DNA of 64,000 bases from JAALLB01 sp964502215 (GTDB taxonomy: Bacteria; Pseudomonadota; Alphaproteobacteria; Rhizobiales; Rhizobiaceae): contig CAZCUN010000011.1 of assembly GCA_964502215.1 (NCBI GenBank), forward strand, positions 4,274-68,273, in the 5' to 3' direction. The notes under the pieces were generated by a model that saw only the letters and a program-made list of their open reading frames with translations, searched no databases and was not told the origin of the DNA. Below, piece after piece: positions 26,414 to 33,494 of this stretch; within the stretch, counting starts at the first letter, position 1, and each line of letters opens with the position of its first letter. Position numbers and translations under genes: made by a program.

Positions 26414-27403
26414 CTAAAGGACCGCAGCAAGCTTAGCTTTCGCATCAGCATTCAACCAGTTGCCCCAAACATCTTTGTAGTTTGTTAGGAAGTAAACAGC
26501 AGCTTCTTCGTTAGAAGCATTGTTGTCTAAACGCCACGCAAGCACTTCACCCATTTGAGCGTTTGTGAATGATACATTTTTCAACAATGCAACAATTTCT
26601 GGATTCTCTTTAGCAAAAGGACCAGAAACAGCAGTTGCCACTTTAGCAGCTGGGTAAGCAGACGGTTTTGGTGTTGCACAATCAACTTTACCATTACATG
26701 TGTGTGCCTCAGCATTATGCTCGCTCACTTTAACCTGCACCATTGGGTATTTGCCCAATACAGCAGTTGGAGCCCAGTAGTACCCAAACCACGGTGCTTT
26801 ATCTGCATAAGCAGCGGCGATAGAAGTTTGAAGTGTTTCACCAGAACCATGCTGGAAACGCTCAAGGCCTCCATCTGCAGCTTTAAGAGCTTTCAGATTG
26901 TTGTTGTTGATGATATCACAAGCCCAACCTGATGGACAATCATGGAACTTACCGCCAACAGCAGCAGGGTTCTTCATGATGCCATCCCAAGTTAATAGCT
27001 CAGGATTTGACTTTGCAAGATATTCTGGAATCCACCAGCCTTCAACGCCACCATCTGAAAGTACGTTAGTAAGCTCAACCAATTTACCCTCGTCTACAAG
27101 ACCTTGATAAGCTGGTGTAGAGTTCACCCATACTTCAGTCAGAATGTCTGGTTCACCAGTTTCTGCCAAAGATGTAAGTGCAGGTACTGTTGATGAAGGT
27201 ACTTTTTGTACTTCACAACCATAACCTTGTTGCATCAAAAATGTAGCAACTGCAGTTACTACTTGAGATGATGCCCAATCCATTTCAGTGATTGAAACTT
27301 TGCCACAATCAGCCGCGTGTGCTTGTGAAGCAGTGAAGCTTGCTGGTGTTCCACTTAGAACTGTAGAAACAGCAAATGCTGCGCCTAAAAAATATTTTTT
27401 CAT
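26414..27403 (-). CDS. proX: glycine betaine/choline ABC transporter substrate-binding protein
   Basis: A roughly 329-residue periplasmic binding protein of the OpuAC/ProX family. The start is ATG 27403 with GGGAG upstream; the frame is open further upstream, but only that start gives a proper signal peptide (MKKYFLGAAFAVS, cleavage after SQAHA). The mature part begins CGKVSITEMDWASSQV, typical of this family, and contains many Trp residues (EGWWIP, APWFGYYWAP) such as form the aromatic cage for quaternary amines. It heads the operon and should be its most abundant product. Choline and glycine betaine are both possible ligands. Confidence 0.88.
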   Translation of the reverse strand: MKKYFLGAAFAVSTVLSGTPASFTASQAHAADCGKVSITEMDWASSQVVTAVATFLMQQGYGCEVQKVPSSTVPALTSLAETGEPDILTEVWVNSTPAYQGLVDEGKLVELTNVLSDGGVEGWWIPEYLAKSNPELLTWDGIMKNPAAVGGKFHDCPSGWACDIINNNNLKALKAADGGLERFQHGSGETLQTSIAAAYADKAPWFGYYWAPTAVLGKYPMVQVKVSEHNAEAHTCNGKVDCATPKPSAYPAAKVATAVSGPFAKENPEIVALLKNVSFTNAQMGEVLAWRLDNNASNEEAAVYFLTNYKDVWGNWLNADAKAKLAAVL

Positions 27404-27564
27404 TTTCTTCTCCCAATTTGATTCAGTAAATCTGAACTCAATGCGATAAAGTATGCACAATTTACAAAACGTTGCGAGTAAAAACGACATAATCCATAGC
27501 CAAGGTACGACATTATTCATCACTTTTTGCTGCATTAGTTAATTTGGCCACTAGTTAGTAAAAC

Positions 27565-29718
27565 TTAACGCCCCAAATGCACAACTACGTTTTCAATTAT
27601 CCGCATCCCTGCTTCACCACCCAAAGACATAATACTTTCTGGATGAAACTGAACAGCAGCCACAGGTTCATTGACGTGTTCAATCCCCATCACAACACCA
27701 TCTTCTGTCAAAGCGGTAACAGTGAACTCGTTCGGTAATTTTTGTGGATCAGCATGAATAGAATGGTAACGTCCAATGGTAATTTCATCTTCTAGTCCAG
27801 AAAAGACAATGCCAGCCTCTTGCACATGAACCCTAGAAGGCTTGCCATGCATAGGAATATCTAATTGCTTCAATTCACCACCATAGCTTTCTGCGATAGC
27901 TTGAAGCCCAAGACATACACCAAATATAGGCAATTTTTTTGCACGCGCCTTTGATATTGTATCAGCACAGTTAAAATCTTGCGGACTACCAGGGCCAGGC
28001 GAAAGCACCACAAGGTTTGGCTTATGATGTTCAATCACTTCGTCAGAAATCGGAGAGCGCACAGTAACAACCTCTGCACCTGTCTGACGGAAATAATTGG
28101 CAAGCGTGTGCACAAAAGAATCTTCGTGATCTACTAGCAAAATTTTTCGCCCCTTACCCACTTGAGCCGTATCGCGTGCGCTGGCATTGTCATTGCTTTT
28201 ACCCGCTTCACGAATAGCGGTTAACATCGCAGATGCTTTAAGTTCTGTTTCGCGCTCTTCTTCCATCGGGTCTGAATCAAACAGCAATGTAGCTCCTGCC
28301 CGCACTTCTGCGATGCCATCTTTAATACGCACAGTGCGAAGCGTTAGACCTGTATTCATGTCGCCATTAAAATGCACAACACCAACCGCACCACCATACC
28401 ATGCTCGAGGCGATTTCTCGTTTTCTTCAATATGACGCATCGCCCAAAGCTTTGGTGCACCCGTAACGGTTACCGCCCACGCATGAGATAAGAACCCATC
28501 AAACGCATCCATGCCCTCACGCAATCTGCCTTCGATATGATCAACCGTGTGAATGAGCTTGGAATACATCTCAATCTGACGACGACCAATAACCTTGACA
28601 CTTCCCGGTTCACAAACACGGGATTTATCATTGCGGTCAACATCAGAACACATGGTAAGTTCGGATTCGTCTTTCTTGGAGTTGAGCAGCTTGAGAATTT
28701 GCTCACTGTCTTCAATCGCATCACGCCCGCGTTTGATTGTGCCAGATATCGGACATGTTTCAATTCGTCGCCCTGAAACGCGCACAAACATTTCAGGTGA
28801 AGCACCAACCAGATATTCTTGGTCCCCTAGATTGATGAAGAACGAATAAGGTGATGGGTTAATAGATTTAAGCTTGCGCGAAATTTCAGCCGGCTTGGTT
28901 TTACATTGCTCATAAAACATCTGCCCCGGCACAACCTCAAAGAGATCGCCGCGGATAAACTTCTCTTTGGCCTTTTCAACCATAGAAGCATATTCGCCAG
29001 GCACATGATCTCCCTTTGGAGGCACAACATCTGTTGGCTTAAATGGCTCTTCAATAATTTCACGTTCTATGCTTCGCGTTGAAACATCATTTATTGTGAA
29101 CTCATATTTATCGTGCCATGCAATCGCCTGATGATGGTCTACCACCAAAATTTCATCTGGAAGAAACAAAACCAAATCACGCTGATTATCACCACGATCC
29201 ATCTTAAATTCCAGATCATCAAACTGGAAAGCAAGGTCGTAACCAAATGCACCAAACAAACCAAGGTTTGGATCTTCATCTGAGCGAAAAAGATCAACGA
29301 TAGCGCGGACAACCGAAAATACAGTTGGCGCACGAGAGCGTTCTTCTTCACTCACCACCCCACCGCGTTCAATAACACGCAGCGTGACTGTGTCACCATC
29401 ACGCGAAGCACTGGCAACATGATCATGAGCTTGCATCAGCTTAAGTAGAGGATCGAGAAAAACATCGCCGCGTTTGTTATAGGCAATCAGCTTAACATCT
29501 CGCCCCTGCGCTTCGATACCAAAGGGCGGATTAACAATAGCAGTATCCCAGCGTGTATAACGACCTGGGTATTCATAGTTTGAAGAAAGAACCGCGCCAC
29601 GTTGAGAGTTTACTCGATCAAGCGTATTATCAATTGCAGTATCATAGTCACTAGGAAAACTTTCTCGCTCAACACGAACGCCCCCCTGTGTTTCAAATTC
29701 TATTGTCTCGGATACCAT
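27565..29718 (-). CDS. trpE: anthranilate synthase, fused TrpE-TrpG
   Basis: A 717-residue fusion that converts chorismate and glutamine to anthranilate, the entry into tryptophan synthesis. The N-terminal two-thirds is the chorismate-using subunit (SPEMFVRVSGRRIETCPISG, SELTMCSDVDRNDKSRV, WYGGAVG), the last 190 residues are a class I glutamine amidotransferase with VLSPGPGSPQDF, the catalytic Cys in FGVCLGLQAIAE, and the His-Glu pair in AVQFHPES. This single-polypeptide form, trpE(G), is characteristic of Rhizobiales. The start has AAGGAA upstream. It is controlled by the trpL attenuator upstream. Confidence 0.93.
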   Translation of the reverse strand: MVSETIEFETQGGVRVERESFPSDYDTAIDNTLDRVNSQRGAVLSSNYEYPGRYTRWDTAIVNPPFGIEAQGRDVKLIAYNKRGDVFLDPLLKLMQAHDHVASASRDGDTVTLRVIERGGVVSEEERSRAPTVFSVVRAIVDLFRSDEDPNLGLFGAFGYDLAFQFDDLEFKMDRGDNQRDLVLFLPDEILVVDHHQAIAWHDKYEFTINDVSTRSIEREIIEEPFKPTDVVPPKGDHVPGEYASMVEKAKEKFIRGDLFEVVPGQMFYEQCKTKPAEISRKLKSINPSPYSFFINLGDQEYLVGASPEMFVRVSGRRIETCPISGTIKRGRDAIEDSEQILKLLNSKKDESELTMCSDVDRNDKSRVCEPGSVKVIGRRQIEMYSKLIHTVDHIEGRLREGMDAFDGFLSHAWAVTVTGAPKLWAMRHIEENEKSPRAWYGGAVGVVHFNGDMNTGLTLRTVRIKDGIAEVRAGATLLFDSDPMEEERETELKASAMLTAIREAGKSNDNASARDTAQVGKGRKILLVDHEDSFVHTLANYFRQTGAEVVTVRSPISDEVIEHHKPNLVVLSPGPGSPQDFNCADTISKARAKKLPIFGVCLGLQAIAESYGGELKQLDIPMHGKPSRVHVQEAGIVFSGLEDEITIGRYHSIHADPQKLPNEFTVTALTEDGVVMGIEHVNEPVAAVQFHPESIMSLGGEAGMRIIENVVVHLGR

Positions 29719-29742
29719 CCGTATTTCCTTCTAGTTACCACC

Positions 29743-29812
29743 AGCAAAGCAGACCCTCTTGGTTTGTTTGCAAATAATCAAGCAAAGCAAACCCTCTTGG
29801 TTTGTTTGCAAA
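29743..29812. repeat. 32-bp direct repeat, two copies, in the trpE(G) 5' region
   Basis: The sequence from 29743 to 29774 recurs at 29781-29812 with one difference (G at 29752, A at 29790), a period of 38 bases. Each copy contains CCCTCTTGGTTTGTTTGC. They lie between the attenuator hairpin and the trpE(G) start codon, so they would be in the 5' part of the full-length mRNA. Confidence 0.85.
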
Positions 29813-29813
29813 C

Positions 29814-29845
29814 AAAAAAGCCGCTTGGGATTTCTCCAGCGGCTT
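29814..29845 (-). terminator. trp attenuator terminator
   Basis: On the minus strand, AAGCCGCT (29838-29845) and AGCGGCTT (29818-29825) form a perfect eight-base-pair stem with a twelve-base loop, followed by six T (29814-29819). A competing antiterminator pairs AGCGGC (29870-29875), which begins in the trpL stop codon, with GCCGCT (29838-29843) of the terminator's first arm. Confidence 0.88.
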
Positions 29846-29873
29846 GATCTTTCACACATTAAATCAGTGGCCG

Positions 29874-29918
29874 CTAAAAGCTGCCCCACCACCAAACTTG
29901 TGAAATTAAATTACTCAT
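29874..29918 (-). CDS. trpL: tryptophan leader peptide TrpL (14 aa)
   Basis: A 15-codon frame reading MSNLISQVWWWGSF and stop, with three consecutive Trp codons, placed 29 bases before an intrinsic terminator and an alternative antiterminator. This matches the trpL of Sinorhizobium and its relatives, which also has three consecutive Trp codons ahead of trpE(G). No ribosome binding site precedes the ATG. A promoter at 29925-29953 would place the transcript start on the A of the ATG, so the mRNA looks leaderless, as reported for S. meliloti trpL. Confidence 0.92.
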   Translation of the reverse strand: MSNLISQVWWWGSF

Positions 29919-29924
29919 AAAATC

Positions 29925-29953
29925 TTTGTAACGACAGAAGAAGCCACGCGCAA
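29925..29953 (-). promoter_or_regulatory. predicted trpL promoter
   Basis: On the minus strand TTGCGC (29948-29953) and TACAAA (29925-29930) are separated by exactly 17 bases, a fair -35/-10 pair. Six bases separate the -10 box from the trpL ATG, which puts transcription initiation at the start codon. Confidence 0.65.
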
Positions 29954-30460
29954 GAGGTTTGATGCTCTGATAGAGTTTGAAGAAATTTAGGGAATTTGGA
30001 GAAGTACGGGAAACTTTAACCGGGCGGATTGGTTAAAGCTTCCCTTTACTAACACCCCACCACAAATAAATTTGCGAAAAGGCACATGGCTACTGGTCTA
30101 TAGCAGGGGAACCAGACGTCATGTTTAGTAGCACCAGCCTATGCCTCGTGCTGTATCTTTTATAGCAACATTTGCGTGTATTTACAAACAAAAAGCAATC
30201 ATAAGTTGCGTTGTACCTACGCTCTGAAATTAAAATTTTTACTATATAATTCAGTATCTTACTAGAAACAATTAGATTTCCTTAAGCCAATATAGCATTT
30301 TTCATGATTAATTTAGGTGAAAAAATATAGAAATATCAATTTAACAAAAAAATGATTCGAAAGACATCAGAACTAAAAGCCTCGATTTTAAAAACCTCAC
30401 AACAGCGCAATATACATTTTTACTGTAATATAGACGCTATAAGTCAATAAAGCTGATTAG
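29954..30460. other. 500-base intergenic region with structured part
   Basis: No supported protein gene. The part 30008-30146 contains two strong inverted-repeat structures, reported as a possible RNA below. From 30150 to 30460 the sequence is AT-rich without clear signals. The region lies between the trp promoter and the end of the AAA+ gene cluster, both on the minus strand. Confidence 0.6.
30008..30146. ncRNA. possible structured RNA of unknown class
   Basis: Two structures are visible. GGGAAACTTTAACC (30008-30021) pairs with GGTTAAAGCTTCCC (30031-30044) over 14 positions with one mismatch. Next to it, an interrupted rod is possible: AGGCA (30080-30084) with TGCCT (30142-30146), GGC (30088-30090) with GCC (30137-30139), and CTGGT (30093-30097) with ACCAG (30111-30115). 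Direction is not determined; on the minus strand the long stem would come last, but has no T-run after it. I do not recognise the family. It could also be DNA-level operator symmetry. Confidence 0.35.
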
Positions 30461-31564
30461 CTATCGATCCAGCACATCTCTAATTTCTACAAGATTTGCA
30501 CGTACTCGCAATAAGTCGAATCCTATTGCCTCCATGTGAGATTTGATAATGCTTGAAGCGCTACCATTCGCAACTAGAAAAGGCTGTGTATTTAAAACAT
30601 CAGTCAGTTGTGAATCAATACGATCCCAAAGCTCATCAAGGTTTCTTTGCTCAAACACCCTTTGGAAATCAGAACGCATAGCCGTCAAAACACCATGATA
30701 TGCGTAAAGCTGACCATAAGTGAACCAATAACGATCATCTGCACGACGATCAAACCCAATAAAATTAGCATCAACCATTCGCTTTTGAAGGATATCTGAT
30801 GTTGCCCCAATATCAGCAGTTACTCGGTCAAGGAATTGCAAAAGATTATCTGCTCTCGCATCAAACTCTGCATCACAAGAAGCAAGTTCTTCATTAAAAG
30901 TTGTAAAATGCTTCTGGGCTTCTTTCAATTTTGCTTGTGTTGAAGGCTGTAAAAACGGTGGCGTGAAAGTGAATATCCAAGCGTTTTCACGGTAGTTTGC
31001 TGCTTCACGTGCTTTTTGCAAACTTTCATTAATTGACGAAGTACCGCGAACACGCCCTAAGCGATCTACAAGCTCAATTGCAGTACGACGCACTGCCTGA
31101 TTAACCCCAAGTTGAAAAGCAGCGCGATTATCAAAAAACGGGGTTTCCTTCCAATCAACAACGAAGAAAAGACCTGCTTTATAAAGTGGGTTAGAAGGTA
31201 GCCAAGCGCCTTGGTTTACATTTTTATCGATAAGATCAATTGAAACTTGAACCATCGCAGAAGGCTGACATGATCCATTAGCAAGTTCGTCTCCTGCGCT
31301 CGCTCCAACTTTTTCTATACTGTAAGCCTCAGCGTATTTTTCATTCCCGATAGACCAAAATTGCGTTATCGCAAATAAATAAGCGTAGCTCAGAAAAATA
31401 AAAACGAAAATGATAAAGACAGGAATTTTGACAAACCAACCCTTTCCGCTCAACCAAGCTTTGAATGTAACAAATGGCCAAAGCACCAAAGCTATAAGAT
31501 AACCAATTCCTCTACCAATTAGTTCAAAGAGTTTAGAAAAAATATTGATCACTGGATCCAGCAT
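30461..31564 (-). CDS. DUF2333 family membrane protein
   Basis: A 367-residue protein of the DUF2333 family, function unknown. An N-terminal pair of hydrophobic segments (about residues 18-40 and 46-68) anchors it, and the remaining 290 residues, expected to be periplasmic, include the conserved-looking SNPLYKAGLFFVVDWKETPF with the following FQLGVNQAVRRTAIEL, and RADDRYWFTYGQLYAYHGVL. It has a clear AAGGGAA ribosome site. It is the last gene of the AAA+ cluster, 42 bases after the DUF6638 gene. Confidence 0.8.
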   Translation of the reverse strand: MLDPVINIFSKLFELIGRGIGYLIALVLWPFVTFKAWLSGKGWFVKIPVFIIFVFIFLSYAYLFAITQFWSIGNEKYAEAYSIEKVGASAGDELANGSCQPSAMVQVSIDLIDKNVNQGAWLPSNPLYKAGLFFVVDWKETPFFDNRAAFQLGVNQAVRRTAIELVDRLGRVRGTSSINESLQKAREAANYRENAWIFTFTPPFLQPSTQAKLKEAQKHFTTFNEELASCDAEFDARADNLLQFLDRVTADIGATSDILQKRMVDANFIGFDRRADDRYWFTYGQLYAYHGVLTAMRSDFQRVFEQRNLDELWDRIDSQLTDVLNTQPFLVANGSASSIIKSHMEAIGFDLLRVRANLVEIRDVLDR

Positions 31565-31606
31565 GGCGTTCCCTTAGTTTGCATATATTCAGCTTTAAAT
31601 ACGCGC

Positions 31607-32866
31607 TTAGAGGTACAATTCCTCATATGTTTTATCTCTATTTGTTAGATAGGTATTCTCTAGTGCCTTTGCCACAAAATCTGAATAGGCTTTTGACCAA
31701 CTTTCACGATCACGATGAAAATCTGGGCGATTAAATTCAAACCGCGATATAAAATCAAACGGAATGTAATGCGAAATTAGCCGGTTTGTAAGCTCCATAT
31801 CAGGATGCTCAGGCTCTGCCCTGCAAAGCGCAAACTTCAGATCATCTTCAACATTAGACATTTGGATATTTTTCCAGTCATCCGCTTCTTCAGTTGCCCA
31901 AACTATCAATGGAATAACATTATCATCTTTTACAGATTGCGCATTTTCACGTAGCCAGCGACGTACCCAGGTTTGATTGATTAAAGAATGCGGCAGTTCA
32001 TCGCCATTTTGCTCAGCCAACGAAACAGCAGCCATATGCTTCCTAAAGTCAAGCAAACGGCTTCGCTCAATCCAAGAACCAAGTGGCGGTTGCAGGCGCT
32101 TACTCTTCTTCAAGAAATCATAAACGCGCGCATGATCATTAATATCAATATACCCCACCTGCCAAGGTTTGGACTTTCGAAACCCTTTAGCAGACGGGTC
32201 ACAAATTACTGTAATCATATTTTCATCATTGAAAACATAAACCCCGCCAAAATGATTTGCCCAGAAGGTTTCATGTCTAAATAAAACCTGCTCCGGCACG
32301 AGCGCATTATCACGTATGTCGCCCGTCTGCTGAACAATCTCAACCATTTCGTTCAGCATCTCATCATCGCGCCAAGCGTCTGGCTCTTTCAAGAGTTTAT
32401 CAATCATCATGTTAAGATGATTGGTTTTCCCCGTGAGGTTTTTATGCGTTCCAATTTTAAATTCAACTTGCTCAAATGAAAGCAGGTCATCAATGTCATC
32501 AATCTCAAAGACATTATCTTCAATTTCACCGAATACAACATCCTTGATCGTCAGCGCATAAAGCACACGGCGATTACTCTCAAAAAAATCAAGCATCAAG
32601 TCACCCGTATTAGAAAAAGACGTATGCACCACAGAAAGCATTGCTTGCTCAGGCGATAAAATTATAAACCGTCGATTGACCTTCTTATGGTCAAGATAAT
32701 CCATATCCCCCAAAGCCTCAGCCACCTCTGGAGAAAAGCCCGTCATATCAATACGGAATTCATCCAACTCAACAGGCTCCAATTCAAAAGCCTTCAAAGC
32801 GCGATTATACCGCTCAACTAAGTGAGGTTCATCAATGGTGAGAAGTTGGGTGAATGAATATGGCAT
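31607..32866 (-). CDS. DUF6638-like hypothetical protein
   Basis: A 419-residue soluble protein which resembles the DUF6638 family as I remember it; the assignment needs a profile search. It has no signal peptide, no membrane segment and no recognisable catalytic motif. Features visible are an acidic stretch (FEIDDIDDLLSFEQVEF), a central NHFGGVYVFNDENMITVICDPS, and many Trp and Arg residues in the C-terminal half. Its ATG shares the last base of the mazF stop codon (TAATG), so it is translated in coupling with the toxin gene. It belongs to the AAA+ cluster. Confidence 0.65.
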   Translation of the reverse strand: MPYSFTQLLTIDEPHLVERYNRALKAFELEPVELDEFRIDMTGFSPEVAEALGDMDYLDHKKVNRRFIILSPEQAMLSVVHTSFSNTGDLMLDFFESNRRVLYALTIKDVVFGEIEDNVFEIDDIDDLLSFEQVEFKIGTHKNLTGKTNHLNMMIDKLLKEPDAWRDDEMLNEMVEIVQQTGDIRDNALVPEQVLFRHETFWANHFGGVYVFNDENMITVICDPSAKGFRKSKPWQVGYIDINDHARVYDFLKKSKRLQPPLGSWIERSRLLDFRKHMAAVSLAEQNGDELPHSLINQTWVRRWLRENAQSVKDDNVIPLIVWATEEADDWKNIQMSNVEDDLKFALCRAEPEHPDMELTNRLISHYIPFDFISRFEFNRPDFHRDRESWSKAYSDFVAKALENTYLTNRDKTYEELYL

Positions 32867-33201
32867 TATCTAAACATTTCAATTAAACTATCAGAAATTT
32901 GTTTTGCTGTTTTTTGCTCAACTGAACCTAATCGCTTTCTAAGCCTTGTTTTATCCAAAGCGCGCATTTGATCTAATGCGACTTGCCCTTTTGTATTCTG
33001 AAAAAGCACGTTTACACGACTAGGCCACTTTTTTATAGTCGTTGTCATAGGGGCAAGTATCACAGTATTCAAAGTATTATTCATTTCATCAGGAGATATG
33101 ATAATAGCAGGACGGATTTTTTGTATTTCAGAACCTATTGCTGGGTTCAAATCTACGAGCCAAACATCATTTCTAGTAAAAACTCGTTTGGCAGTTACCA
33201 T
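32866..33201 (-). CDS. mazF: MazF/PemK family endoribonuclease toxin
   Basis: A toxin of about 111 residues that should cleave mRNA at short specific sequences. The fold is visible in RNDVWLVDLNPAIGSEIQKIRPAIIIS, of which the conserved RPAIIIS strand and the Arg near position 25 are typical, then VILAPMTTTIK and DQMRALDKTRL (the usual D-Q-hydrophobic-R motif). The start at ATG 33201 overlaps the end of the antitoxin gene by seven bases; a GTG at 33207 is possible. The stop overlaps the next gene. Both toxin and antitoxin look intact. Confidence 0.9.
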   Translation of the reverse strand: MVTAKRVFTRNDVWLVDLNPAIGSEIQKIRPAIIISPDEMNNTLNTVILAPMTTTIKKWPSRVNVLFQNTKGQVALDQMRALDKTRLRKRLGSVEQKTAKQISDSLIEMFR

Positions 33202-33446
33202 GTCCACTCTTTATCATCAAATTCGTTTACGATTTCATCTCCAAGAACAGTTTCATCATCAACGTTTTCACTCATCGCTTTAAACGATTCTTCCCAACCT
33301 TCGCGCACTTTACGACTAGGTTTAATGACAAGCGTGTCGCCATCAACTTGCAAATCTACTTGACCGTTTAAATTGCATTGTTCGAGAAGTGTTTTGGGAA
33401 TCCTAATGCCTTGGGAATTTCCAATTTTGATAATATCTGCTTTCAT
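33195..33446 (-). CDS. mazE: MazE family antitoxin (AbrB/SpoVT domain)
   Basis: A roughly 83-residue antitoxin. The N-terminal swapped-hairpin DNA-binding domain reads KADIIKIGNSQGIRIPKTLLEQC, of which KIGNSQGIRIPK is the standard motif, followed by LQVDGDTLVIKP. The C-terminal acidic tail (VDDETVLGDEIVNEFDD) would wrap the toxin. The start is ATG 33446; the open frame extends to a TTG at 33455. A perfect palindrome 15 bases upstream is the likely autoregulatory operator. Confidence 0.9.
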   Translation of the reverse strand: MKADIIKIGNSQGIRIPKTLLEQCNLNGQVDLQVDGDTLVIKPSRKVREGWEESFKAMSENVDDETVLGDEIVNEFDDKEWTW

Positions 33447-33460
33447 GACCTTCAATCCTT

Positions 33461-33483
33461 ATGTAATTACAATATAATTACAT
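33461..33483. promoter_or_regulatory. palindromic operator upstream of mazE
   Basis: ATGTAATTA (33461-33469) and TAATTACAT (33475-33483) are perfect nine-base inverted arms around a five-base spacer, between the AAA+ gene and mazE. The position fits an operator for the MazE-MazF complex. Confidence 0.75.
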
Positions 33484-33494
33484 TTATAAAAACA

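Noticed and set aside
29602..29847. A plus-strand open frame covering the two 32-bp repeats
   Set aside because: It overlaps the trpE(G) start and the attenuator; the peptide repeats reflect the DNA repeat only.
30080..30146. tRNA, 6S RNA, SRP RNA or tmRNA in the intergenic region
   Set aside because: No T-loop, GGAAGGAAGCA-type tetraloop segment or tag-peptide frame could be found; it is left as an unassigned structure.
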